Assembly (NCBI GenBank): GCA_030684355.1 | Contig: JAUXTN010000190.1 | Coordinates: 1-57,869, forward strand | Source: Pseudomonadota bacterium | GTDB taxonomy: Bacteria > Myxococcota_A > UBA796 > SXON01 | Length of the DNA stretch: 57,869 nucleotides | Direction of reading: 5' to 3' | In this document: piece after piece, positions 50,414-57,530 of the stretch | Layout: each line of letters opens with the position of its first letter | How positions within the stretch are numbered: position 1 is the first letter of the stretch | Notes under the pieces: generated by a model | Seen by the model: the letters and a program-made list of their open reading frames with translations, nothing else | Told to the model about the DNA's origin: nothing | Database searches by the model: none | Translations under genes and position numbers: made by a program

Positions 50414-50425
50414 CCTCCGGGGCGG

Positions 50426-50456
50426 CCAGGATCGCGCAAGTAGCCGATCTTCCTGG
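50426..50456. terminator. Imperfect hairpin after the M13 peptidase gene
   Basis: CCAGGATCG ... CGATCTTCCTGG can pair with a small bulge just before the sigma-54 promoter. It may terminate transcription from the metallopeptidase gene. Confidence 0.35.
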
Positions 50457-50467
50457 TTCGCCCCCGC

Positions 50468-50483
50468 TGGCACACCCCTTGCT
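50468..50483 (+). promoter_or_regulatory. Sigma-54 (-24/-12) promoter of the TROVE gene
   Basis: TGGCACACCCCTTGCT matches the sigma-54 consensus TGGCAC-N5-TTGCW at every fixed position, with GG at -24 (50469-50470) and GC at -12 (50481-50482). The predicted start is about 50494. It is on the correct strand, 187 bp upstream of the TROVE start at 50670. Confidence 0.8.
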
Positions 50484-50493
50484 CTCTGGGTCT

Positions 50494-50659
50494 GCGTCCC
50501 CACGGACGCCGCGGGTCGCGGGCCGGAAGGGCAGCGTTATCTTGGACTCCCTCTGGCTTCGGCCGGTGGAGTAGATGCTGCCCGCCAACTCGTCCGCACA
50601 CGCGGCGTTCGTGGGGCACTCGCGCTCCTGCCCTTGGCAGGTTGCCTTCTCGCGTGCCC
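50494..50659 (+). ncRNA. Structured leader / candidate Y-RNA-like transcript before the Ro60 gene
   Basis: Starting at the predicted transcription start there are four hairpins. GCGTCC-CCAC-GGACGC is at 50494-50509 and CCGCG-GGT-CGCGG at 50509-50521 (the shared base 50509 can only belong to one). A long stem-loop spans 50529-50583. It is built of GGGCAGC/GCTGCCC, ATCT/AGAT, ACTCC/GGAGT and CTGGC-TTCG-GCCGG, with two 3-nt bulges on the 5' strand, and is capped by a UUCG loop. GGGCAC/GTGCCC (50614-50659) encloses CTGCC-CTT-GGCAG. It could be a Y-RNA-like ligand of the encoded Ro protein or a translational control. I could not identify a tRNA-like T arm or the Y-RNA sequence motif. Confidence 0.45.
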
Positions 50660-50669
50660 GGAGGTCGTC

Positions 50670-52316
50670 GTGATCCAGTCCATCGTCCAGTGGCTGTCCA
50701 CCGCTGTCACCCCGCAATCCTCCCCGCTCCCCGGGCAGGTCCCCAACTCGGCGGGCGCGTTCGCGTGGCAGGTCGACGATTGGACGCGCCTCGACCGGTT
50801 CCTCGTGCTCGGCGCCGAGGGCGGCTCCTACTACGCCGCGGAGCGCACGTTGACGTTGGAGAACGCGCAGGCGGTGCTCGCGTGTGTCATCGCGGACGGC
50901 GCCCGGGCGCTGGCGCGCATCGTGCTGATCTCGACGGAGGCGCGGGCCCCCAAGAACGACGCCGCCATCTTCGCGCTCGCCGTGGCGATGAAGCGGGGTG
51001 ACGAGGCCACGCGCCGCGCCGCCGCGGCCGCCGTGCCGGCGGTGTGTCGTACGGGCACCCACCTCTTCCAGCTGGCCACGGCGGTGCAAGCCTTGGGTGG
51101 CTGGGGCCGTGGCACCAAGCGTGCGTTCGCGCGCTGGTACACGGAGCGTGCGCCTCGGGACCTCGCGTGGCAGTTGGTGAAGTACCAGTCGCGCGCCGGG
51201 TTCTCCCACCGGGACGTGCTCCGTCTCGCCAAGCCGAAGGGCGCCGATGCCACGCACGACGTGCTGTTCCGCTACGCCACGCGTGGGGTGCGGCCGGAGG
51301 GCGGACTCGCATCCGTCGACCCCGCCCTCATCCTCGTGGACGCCGTCGAGGCGGCCAAGACCGCGGATCGTGTCACGTTGATCCGGCTCATCGTCGACCA
51401 CGCCCTCCCCTGGGAGTGTGTGCCGACGGTGCACCTCGGCTCCACCGAGGTCTGGGACGCCCTGCTCCACGCGGGGGCCCATGGGATGCCGTTCGGCGCG
51501 ATGTTGCGCAACCTCGCGCGCATGACCTCCAACGGGTTGTTGAAGGCGGGTGCCCCCGCCATCGACACCGTCGTGGCCCGCCTCGCCGACGGCGAGTCCG
51601 TGCGCCGCGCCCGTGTCCACCCGCTCTCCGTGCTCGCCGCGCTCGTGACCTACCAGTCCGGGAAGGGGGCACGCGGGAGCTTGACGTGGGCTCCGGCGCC
51701 GCGGCTCGTCAAGGCGCTGGATCGGGCGTTCTACGACGCGTTCGCCAACGTCGCGCCCACCGGCAAGCGGTGGATGCTCGCGGTCGACGTGTCGGGCTCG
51801 ATGGACGCCGGGGTGCTCGGCGGGTTCCCGGGGCTCACGCCGCGGATCGGCGCGGCGGCGATGGCGATGGTGACGGCGCGGACGGAGCGTTCCCACGAGG
51901 TCGTGGCGTTCACCGCCGCGCCGAACGGCTACGGCGGGCAGTGGGGTGGCGGCACGCCGGGGCTCACCGGGCTCGACGTCGCCGGGCGGCGCCTCGACGA
52001 TGTCGTGGGCGCGATGCGCGCGCTCCCCATGGGCGGCACGGATTGCGCGCTCCCGATGGTCCACGCGCTCCGGCGCCGGATCCCCGTCGACGTCTTCGTG
52101 GTCTACACCGACTCCGAGACGTGGGCGGGGAGCGTCCACCCCGCCGAGGCGCTCCGGGCCTACCGGCAGGCCATGGGCATCCCCGCGAAGCTCGTGGTCG
52201 TGGGGATGGTGTCCAACCAGTTCACCATCGCGGATCCGGACGACGCGGGCATGCTCGACGTCGTCGGGTTCGACGCCGGGGCCCCCGCGGCGATCGGGAT
52301 CTTCGCTGGGGCGTAG
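50670..52316 (+). CDS. rsr: TROVE domain protein, Ro60/Rsr homologue
   Basis: A 548-residue ring-shaped RNA-binding protein. The opening SPLPGQVPNSAGAFAWQVDDW and TRLDRFLVLGAEGGSYYAAE are the bacterial Ro signature. HEAT-like TROVE helices run to about residue 350, including KRAFARWYTERAPRDLAWQL. Then comes a von Willebrand A domain with MIDAS residues LAVDVSGSMDAG, MGGTDCALP and VYTDSETW. The size fits Ro60 (538). Ro proteins bind Y RNAs and damaged or misfolded RNAs and guide exonucleases. GTG 50670 has GGAGGT at 50660-50665. An upstream ATG in the same frame would add 12 residues with no homology. Confidence 0.95.
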   Translation: MIQSIVQWLSTAVTPQSSPLPGQVPNSAGAFAWQVDDWTRLDRFLVLGAEGGSYYAAERTLTLENAQAVLACVIADGARALARIVLISTEARAPKNDAAIFALAVAMKRGDEATRRAAAAAVPAVCRTGTHLFQLATAVQALGGWGRGTKRAFARWYTERAPRDLAWQLVKYQSRAGFSHRDVLRLAKPKGADATHDVLFRYATRGVRPEGGLASVDPALILVDAVEAAKTADRVTLIRLIVDHALPWECVPTVHLGSTEVWDALLHAGAHGMPFGAMLRNLARMTSNGLLKAGAPAIDTVVARLADGESVRRARVHPLSVLAALVTYQSGKGARGSLTWAPAPRLVKALDRAFYDAFANVAPTGKRWMLAVDVSGSMDAGVLGGFPGLTPRIGAAAMAMVTARTERSHEVVAFTAAPNGYGGQWGGGTPGLTGLDVAGRRLDDVVGAMRALPMGGTDCALPMVHALRRRIPVDVFVVYTDSETWAGSVHPAEALRAYRQAMGIPAKLVVVGMVSNQFTIADPDDAGMLDVVGFDAGAPAAIGIFAGA

Positions 52317-52369
52317 ATGAGGGCGGGGCGTAGACAGGGCGCGTAGAGCGGGCGGGCCGGGGCGTAGAG
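52308..52369 (+). repeat. Four degenerate GGGCGTAGA repeats at the TROVE 3' end
   Basis: GGGCGTAGA and variants recur four times from 52308 (including the TAG stop at 52314-52316) to 52369. Their role is unknown. They overlap the start of the hairpin region described next. Confidence 0.6.
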
Positions 52370-52430
52370 AGCCCTGGCCGCCGCATGGCGAGGGGCGGGA
52401 GGCGCCGGGGGCCCCGCATCTTGTTGCGGG
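52355..52430 (+). ncRNA. Structured region after the TROVE gene (weak Y-RNA candidate or terminator)
   Basis: GGCCGGGGC/GCCCTGGCC (52355-52379, one G-T pair) and CCCGCA-TCTTGT-TGCGGG (52413-52430, perfect) are separated by GC-rich sequence. Y RNAs are commonly encoded beside rsr, so this is a second place to look. A terminator is the simpler reading. Confidence 0.25.
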
Positions 52431-52473
52431 TGCGTCATTCCTGTGCTTCAATGCGCGCCCTCCAGAGCCCACC

Positions 52474-53037
52474 ATGCGCAATCTCCTCCTCCTCGCGGCC
52501 CTCGTCGGCGCCCTGCCGTTCTCCGCGCACGCCGACGAGATCAAGACCGCCGAAGCGGGAGAGGCCTCCGTCTCCATCGCGTCGACCAAGGGCCAGTTGA
52601 CGGTCGCCGAGATCACCGGCCGCGCCTACGCGTCGAACGGGTACGCGAGCGCCACCGTCGTGGGCTACCGCGAGGTCTGCCAGACGCCGTGCCAGCTCAA
52701 GGTCCCGGCCGGGCTCCACGAGCTCTCGTTCTACGGGGGCGGCGCCCAGTCGGCCTCGCTCAAGTACGACTTCAAGGCGGACAGCACCACGACGTTGGAG
52801 GTGCGGCCGGCCTCCGCGGCGTTCCGCTACCTCTCCATCGGCCTGCTCGCCGCGGGCGCGAGCGCCATCACCTTCGGGGCACTCGGCCTGAACCACCTCG
52901 ATTGCAGCGGCAACCGCTGCAAGGACGTCCAGGAGCCCTACGCCGTGCCGCTCATCGCGGCGGGCAGCGTCATGGCCGTGGGCGGCATCACGTTCTACAT
53001 CACGCCCCGCTCGAAGGTCGTGGTGGTCCCGGGGTAG
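52474..53037 (+). CDS. Exported protein, PEGA-like, with two C-terminal membrane segments
   Basis: A 187-residue protein. The signal peptide MRNLLLLAALVGALPFSAHA is followed by a beta-rich PEGA-like stretch (TVVGYREVCQTPCQLKVPAG, a Cys pair, LHELSFYGGG). Two hydrophobic segments follow (YLSIGLLAAGASAITFGALG and LIAAGSVMAVGGITFYI) with LDCSGNRCKDVQEP between them. Proteins of this type are common in Myxococcota; their function is unknown. Its stop codon begins copy 2 of the hairpin element at 53035. It is convergent with rsmE. Confidence 0.83.
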   Translation: MRNLLLLAALVGALPFSAHADEIKTAEAGEASVSIASTKGQLTVAEITGRAYASNGYASATVVGYREVCQTPCQLKVPAGLHELSFYGGGAQSASLKYDFKADSTTTLEVRPASAAFRYLSIGLLAAGASAITFGALGLNHLDCSGNRCKDVQEPYAVPLIAAGSVMAVGGITFYITPRSKVVVVPG

Positions 53038-53061
53038 CCAGGCCGGCTGGTGCACGGCCTG
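53035..53061 (+). terminator. Stop-codon-linked hairpin element, copy 2
   Basis: It begins with the TAG stop of the exported-protein gene. GCCAG (53037-53041) pairs with CTGGT (53047-53051), and AGGCCG (53040-53045) with CGGCCT (53055-53060). Relative to copy 1 at 9036 the third base pair of the first stem changes from T-A to C-G, a compensatory change. It sits between convergent genes, so termination is plausible. Confidence 0.55.
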
Positions 53062-53089
53062 CTGTCGTTCTCGGGGCGGCGACGCTCCG

Positions 53090-53803
53090 TCAGGCGCCCC
53101 GCGCCTGGAGGATCGCCAGCGCCGCCACCACCGCCATCTCGACGCGGAGCACGCGCTTCCCGAGGTGGAGGAGCGTGGCGCCCTCGTCGCGCAGGCGCGT
53201 CCGATCCTGGGGGCCCCAGCCGCGCTCCGGGCCGATCGCGAGCACGATCGGGCCCTCGCCGGCCGTCGGCTTCCAGCGCCCCAGGTGGGCCTCGGCCTCG
53301 TAGTTGTCGAGCGCGAGCCGCTCGCCGGGGCCGGCGTGGGTCAGCGCGTGGGCGAGCGAGTGGGTCCAGGTCACGACGGGGAGGCGGGTGTCGAAGGCCT
53401 GGGCGGCGCCGACGAGCAGGTGGCGGCGCCACTCGCCGTCGCGCCAGATGTTGCTCGTGGCGTAGTTCGGGTCGGTCCGCTCGGTCGCGACGAAGTGGAT
53501 CGCGCCGACGCCGCACGTCGTCGCGTCCCGCAGGATGTCGCGCGCGGTGGGCGGGCGCGGCAGGCCGATGACGAGGGTGACGGCGGGGAGCGGCGGCGGC
53601 TCGCGCACGGGCACGAAGGAGAGCGTCAGGGCGTCGCTCCCGAGCGCGACGAGGGTCGCGGTGCCGATGGGGCCGTCAACCACGCCGGCGTGGAAGGTGT
53701 CCCCCTCGCGGCGGCGCAACACGTCGAGGATGTGGCGCGCGCGCGGATCCTGGCGGGGGAGGGGGGCGGCGAGCTCGGCGGGCTCGAGGAGGACGAGGTT
53801 CAT
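53090..53803 (-). CDS. rsmE: 16S rRNA m3U1498 methyltransferase RsmE
   Basis: A 237-residue SPOUT methyltransferase. The N-terminal PUA-like domain has RARHILDVLRRREGDTF. The knot domain has TLVIGLPRPPTARDILRDAT, FVATERTDPNYATSNIWRD, LAIGPERGWGPQDR and LLHLGKRVLRVEMAVVAALA, the standard RsmE set. It uses SAM to methylate N3 of U1498 in 16S rRNA. The size is normal for the family (about 240). ATG 53803 is divergent from the FHA gene, with 75 bp between them. It is a single gene. Confidence 0.95.
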   Translation of the reverse strand: MNLVLLEPAELAAPLPRQDPRARHILDVLRRREGDTFHAGVVDGPIGTATLVALGSDALTLSFVPVREPPPLPAVTLVIGLPRPPTARDILRDATTCGVGAIHFVATERTDPNYATSNIWRDGEWRRHLLVGAAQAFDTRLPVVTWTHSLAHALTHAGPGERLALDNYEAEAHLGRWKPTAGEGPIVLAIGPERGWGPQDRTRLRDEGATLLHLGKRVLRVEMAVVAALAILQARGA

Positions 53804-53878
53804 GGGCGCGGCGTCGGGAGGAGGGGAGCCCTATCGCCCGGCGGGCCAGGACGCCGTGGATCAAGCTACGTGCCGGAC

Positions 53879-54877
53879 ATGAGCACGGCCGTCCCCCCCC
53901 TCTACCTGGAGCTCGTCCCGGAGCCAGGAGACGCCCTCCACCTCGCCCACCCCCGCGTGCCCCTCTCGGAGCGGCCCCTCCAGATCGGCCGCGGGCCCGA
54001 GAACGCGCTCGTGCTCTCGGAGGACACCGTCTCGTGGCACCACGCCACGGTGTGGCTCGACCGCGGGATCATCCGCGTGCAGGACCGCGCGAGCACCAAC
54101 GGCACCTGGATCGACGACACGCGGCTCGACGGGGAAGGCCCCGTGCGGCCGGGCCAGGTGCTGCGGCTCGGGCGCCGCGTGCGCCTGCGCGTGGTGAGCA
54201 TCATGCCGACGATGCCGGACCTGGGCCCCTCGTGGCGGCTCGAGGTCCTGGAGTCCGGCGCGTCCGTGGCCATCCCGCCCGACTCGCTCCGGGTCGGCAG
54301 CGGCCCGGGCGTGTCCCTCTCGTTGCCGCTCGACGGGGTGGCCTGGTTCGCGGTGCACCCCCGAGCGGACGGCGCGGAGATCGAGACCGACGAGGGGCAG
54401 CATCGCGGGGTGAAGGCGGGCGTGGCGTTCACGATCGGGCAGCGCAGCTTCCGCATCCTCGCGGCGGACGGCCCGACGGTCCCGACGGTCGGCGAGCGCT
54501 CCCCCACCGACGGGTTCCGCCTCGAGGTCTCGCTCGATGGGCCCGCCGGCCCCGAGGCCGTCCTCCACGACCCCCTCCGGGGCGTCGAGCATCGCGTCAC
54601 CGCCGAGAACCGGGCCGTCCTCCTCTACGTGCTCGCCGTGAAGGTCCTGGAGGACCGCGCCGCGAAGGTGCCGGACGCGCGCCAGGGCTGGCTGGCCGAC
54701 GAGGAGCTCGCCAGCGGGGTCTGGGGGCGCGAGGCGCTGCGGATGGACGCGAACAACCTCAACGTGCTCATCCACCGCCTGCGGAAGGAGCTCGCTGCGG
54801 CGGGCTTCGACCCCTCGTTCCTCGAGCGGCGCAACCACGCGGCCCGGCTGAGCCTGGTTCACGTGACGCGGCGGTAG
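53879..54877 (+). CDS. FHA domain - winged-helix DNA-binding protein
   Basis: A 332-residue cytoplasmic protein. The FHA domain (residues about 20-105) has LQIGRGPENALVLSEDTVSW, HHATVWLD and RASTNGTWIDDTRL, which bind phosphothreonine. A second beta-rich FHA-like stretch (residues 120-205) has lost these motifs. The C-terminal 100 residues resemble OmpR-type winged helices: ADEELASGVWG and ANNLNVLIHRLRKELAAAGF, with the tail LERRNHAARLSL. It is a likely target of Ser/Thr kinases such as the one at 25124, acting on transcription (inference). ATG 53879 is chosen; a GTG 9 bp upstream is possible. Confidence 0.9.
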   Translation: MSTAVPPLYLELVPEPGDALHLAHPRVPLSERPLQIGRGPENALVLSEDTVSWHHATVWLDRGIIRVQDRASTNGTWIDDTRLDGEGPVRPGQVLRLGRRVRLRVVSIMPTMPDLGPSWRLEVLESGASVAIPPDSLRVGSGPGVSLSLPLDGVAWFAVHPRADGAEIETDEGQHRGVKAGVAFTIGQRSFRILAADGPTVPTVGERSPTDGFRLEVSLDGPAGPEAVLHDPLRGVEHRVTAENRAVLLYVLAVKVLEDRAAKVPDARQGWLADEELASGVWGREALRMDANNLNVLIHRLRKELAAAGFDPSFLERRNHAARLSLVHVTRR

Positions 54878-55416
54878 CCGGGGTGGCTGAAGGTCGAGTA
54901 GGAGGCTCGGGCGCCTGCGGCCCCCCTCCACGCTCGCCCTTCGGGCTCGGTCCGCCCCGCGGCGGGCGGGACCGCCGGGCGGGGCGCCCGGCGCGCTCCG
55001 GTCGGCCGGGCGCGGGGTGGTTTGGGGCGGTGGCTTGGGTGGGGTGGCGGCGAAGGGGGGCCTGGCCTTGCGAGGCTTCGCGCGGCCATGCGTGGCGACC
55101 GCGAGGTGCGAGCGCGACGCCGGGCGTGGCGACCGTCCGAACTCGGGGGGTAGTCGGTCATCCCGGCAGTTCGGACGGATATAGCGTCCGAACTCGGGGG
55201 GTAGTCGGTCATCCGGGCAGTTCGGACGGATATAGCGTCCGAACTCGGGGGGTAGTCGGTCATCCGGGCAGTTCGGACGGAAATATCGCGGCGATCTCTC
55301 GGGATCCGCATCCGTGTTGCAGACCGGGCCTGGTCGATCGCCCCCGACGCCGGCGGGGCCACGCCTCGAAGGCGTGACCCCGCGCGTCGGCGCCGCGCGA
55401 CCGCGCCGCGCCCAAG
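54878..55416. other. 539-bp non-coding region with hairpins and 51-bp repeats
   Basis: No gene is supported. The first part is extremely GC-rich with small hairpins (for example GCCC-TTC-GGGC near 54940). 55135-55285 holds three 51-bp repeats. The last part (55290-55416) shows nothing beyond GC-rich sequence downstream of the Ala-rich lipoprotein. Confidence 0.6.
55135..55285. repeat. Three tandem 51-bp repeats, each a hairpin
   Basis: Units start at 55135, 55186 and 55237. Each opens GTCCGAACT and contains AGTTCGGAC, a perfect 9-bp inverted repeat with a 24-base loop that includes TAGTCGGTCATCC. Units are almost identical; the last diverges at its end (GGAAATATC). No variable spacer is present. 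The period 51 is a multiple of three, but the region is not part of a gene I can support. Confidence 0.85.
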
Positions 55417-56802
55417 CTACTCGGCGGCCCGGAACCCGCCCACCGCCACGAGGGTGAGGTCGGCCGCCGCGGACGCGCTGTCGCTGTCCGCGTAGGCGCT
55501 CTCGACGTCGGCGCGGAGGCTGACCGCGAACGCCGCCCACGCGCTGGTCACGGCGTCGCTCACGTCCGAGCTGCTCCCGTTGCGCGCCGCGGCCTCGACC
55601 GCGGCCTCCACCTCGGCGTCGAAGTTCGCCGCGGCCACGAGCGCCGCCGTGATCGCGGCGTCGGTGACGAGCTCCCCGGCGGCGTCGATGCCGAGCAGGG
55701 CCTCCAGCGCGGTGCCGCTGCCGTCGGACTCCTCGGGGCCGACCAGCTCGGCGCGGAAGGCGGCCCACGCGGCGGACATGGCCTCCGCGTCCATCGCGGA
55801 GCCCGTGTCGAGGGTGAGGGCGGCGGCGGCCTCGATCACGAGGTCCGCGCTCGCCTCGTCGCCGGAGGCCTCGGCGGCGTCCACCGCGGCGGCGGCGGCG
55901 AACCACGCCTCGAGCCCGCCCTCCGCGAGGACGACGGCCTCGGCGAGGGCGCTGCTCTCGGCATCGGCCGCGTCGTCGAGGGCCGCCGCCACGACGAGGC
56001 GCATCGCGATGCTGGCCTGCGCCTCGGCTTCCCACGAGGCCTGGGCGCTCGCGCCGATGGAGGCGTCCGCGTCCACGAGCGCGGCCACGAGCAGCTCGTG
56101 CGCGGCCTCGGCGTCGGTGCCGCTGTCGAGCGCGGCGTCGTAGGCGGCCATCGCGGCGATCGAGGCGTCCATCGCGGCCTCGACGCTGAACGCGAGGCCG
56201 AGGTCGCCGTAGGCGTCGGCCTCCGTCCGCTGCGCGGCCTCCACGCCGAGCGCGAGCGCCGCGACGAGGCTCGCGGAGGCGTCCCCGCCCGACGCCACGG
56301 CGGCGGCGATGGTGGCGTCGATGCGGGCGCGCAGATCGACCACGTCGACCTCCTCGGGGGCGGCGCCGCTCCCGAGGACCGCCGCGTACACGCCCACCTC
56401 GAGGGTCGTCTCGGCGTCGAACGGCGCGGCGTGCACCTCCCCGTCCTCGGCCGCGGCCTCGGCGACGAGCACGGCCGCGACGGACGCGCCGTCCTCCGCG
56501 TAGGCCTCGATCACGAGGCGCCGGCTCTCCGCCGGGACCTCGATCGTGTAGGAGCCGTCGGCCTGCAGCGTGGCCTCGCCGACGATCGTGGCGCTCCCCG
56601 CGCTGTCGTGGCTCCACGCCTTCACGGTGGCCGCGCTGGCGGCGGACCCGGAGGCGGAGGTGTGTCCGGAGACGCGGGAGGTCCGCCCGTCGGGGGCGCC
56701 GTCGCGAGGGTCGGACGGGTCGGGGGTAGTGGTGCCGCAGGCCGCGAGCAGGAGCAGGGCCGGGGCCATCGCGGACACGGACGTGCAAGTGAAGCGGAAC
56801 AT
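55417..56802 (-). CDS. Ala-rich lipoprotein with a carbohydrate-binding-like N-terminal region
   Basis: A 461-residue lipoprotein: MFRFTCTSVSAMAPALLLLAACG (lipidated Cys22), a Pro/Asp linker, and then a short beta module (GEATLQADGSYTIEVPAESR, carboxypeptidase-regulatory-like). The remaining 350 residues are extremely rich in Ala, Asp, Glu and Ser, and mostly helical (VAALALGVEAAQRTEADAYG). The composition is unusual and no family is recognised. GGGAGA lies upstream of ATG 56802. It is probably a surface-exposed acidic lipoprotein. Confidence 0.85.
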   Translation of the reverse strand: MFRFTCTSVSAMAPALLLLAACGTTTPDPSDPRDGAPDGRTSRVSGHTSASGSAASAATVKAWSHDSAGSATIVGEATLQADGSYTIEVPAESRRLVIEAYAEDGASVAAVLVAEAAAEDGEVHAAPFDAETTLEVGVYAAVLGSGAAPEEVDVVDLRARIDATIAAAVASGGDASASLVAALALGVEAAQRTEADAYGDLGLAFSVEAAMDASIAAMAAYDAALDSGTDAEAAHELLVAALVDADASIGASAQASWEAEAQASIAMRLVVAAALDDAADAESSALAEAVVLAEGGLEAWFAAAAAVDAAEASGDEASADLVIEAAAALTLDTGSAMDAEAMSAAWAAFRAELVGPEESDGSGTALEALLGIDAAGELVTDAAITAALVAAANFDAEVEAAVEAAARNGSSSDVSDAVTSAWAAFAVSLRADVESAYADSDSASAAADLTLVAVGGFRAAE

Positions 56803-56846
56803 GGGTCTCTCCCTGGTGTGGCTTTGGCCTGGCGCTGGATTACGCC

Positions 56847-56876
56847 CCGGGCGGTGTCATTTGGACACCGGCCCGG
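56847..56876. terminator. 12-bp hairpin with one bulge
   Basis: CCGGGCGGTGTC, loop ATTTG, GACACC, a bulged G, and GCCCGG. It lies in the 206-bp gap between two minus-strand lipoprotein genes. Possible terminator of the 57009-57530 gene or a leader of the next one. Confidence 0.4.
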
Positions 56877-56901
56877 GCGGCCCCGTGACCCCGTCCCGGG
56901 G

Positions 56902-56920
56902 TTGCTTCGGCAGGAAGCAA
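56902..56920. terminator. Perfect 7-bp hairpin TTGCTTC/GAAGCAA
   Basis: TTGCTTC, loop GGCAG, GAAGCAA. It is the first strong hairpin downstream (minus strand) of the gene ending at 57009. It lacks a T-tract. An 11-bp tandem repeat GCGAGTCGCTT is at 56964-56985. Confidence 0.35.
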
Positions 56921-57008
56921 CGGTCCGTGGCGAGGTGCTGTCCCTTTCTACGTTCCGGGGAGCGCGAGTCGCTTGCGAGTCGCTTTCAGCGGGCTGCCAC
57001 CCAAGTGT

Positions 57009-57530
57009 TCAGCCCTCTTCGGGCTCGACCCGGAAGTTCCCGGTGAGCGTGAGGGTGTCCAGGTTGTGCGGCACGTTCGTCTCCTCGAAGGTCCCGGTGA
57101 GCGATGGGGTCTCGCTGGTCGAGCCCTCCCAGTTCACGGTCGTGTCGAAATCGGAGATGAACACGAGCGTGCCAGCGGAGGTGTCGCCCGCGACGCTCCC
57201 GAATTGGTCCGAGTAGAGCAATGACCCGCCGAACTCACACGTGAACGTGCCGGAGAGGCTCCCGGGGTCGATGTCGAGCAGGACGTCGCCCGAGCAGGTC
57301 TCCGCGCCCGGCGTGCCGCTCACGGTCATGGACAACGTGCCCGTGAGCGTGCCGAGGAGCGGGTCGGTGTCGGTGTCCGTGTCGGTGTCAGTGTCCGTAT
57401 CGGTGTCCGTGTCCGCATCGGTGTCGGTGTCGGTGTCCGCCGCGGTGTCGCCGCACGCGACCGAGAGGCGTTGCTCGTGCTCGGCGTCGCCGATGAAGAA
57501 GCACCCGGCGGACAACAGGAACACGATCAT
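57009..57530 (-). CDS. Lipoprotein with Thr-Asp linker
   Basis: A 173-residue lipoprotein: MIVFLLSAGCFF (lipidated Cys10), a second Cys near residue 26, then a (Thr-Asp)n linker (residues about 32-56). A beta-rich domain follows with LTGTLSMTVSGTPGAETCSG, GSLSGTFTCEFGG and TLTLTGNFRVEPEEG. The linker is the same type as in the lipoprotein at 11142, but the folded parts differ. ATG 57530 overlaps the stop of the upstream gene (ATGA). The function is unknown. Confidence 0.85.
   Translation of the reverse strand: MIVFLLSAGCFFIGDAEHEQRLSVACGDTAADTDTDTDADTDTDTDTDTDTDTDTDPLLGTLTGTLSMTVSGTPGAETCSGDVLLDIDPGSLSGTFTCEFGGSLLYSDQFGSVAGDTSAGTLVFISDFDTTVNWEGSTSETPSLTGTFEETNVPHNLDTLTLTGNFRVEPEEG
57364..57440 (-). 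repeat. Hexanucleotide repeat coding for (Thr-Asp)n
   Basis: About 13 imperfect 6-bp units (plus strand ggtgtc/cgtgtc types) encode the acidic linker. This matches the repeat at 11265-11349 in a different gene. Confidence 0.88.

Noticed and set aside
55135..55285. CRISPR array
   Set aside because: There are three units without variable spacers and no cas genes in the window; each unit is a hairpin rather than repeat plus spacer.
53861..56788. A 975-codon minus-strand open frame spanning the 51-bp repeats
   Set aside because: It is a wrong frame of the Ala-rich lipoprotein and antisense to the FHA gene; the repeats translate to a 17-residue unit only by the 51-bp period.
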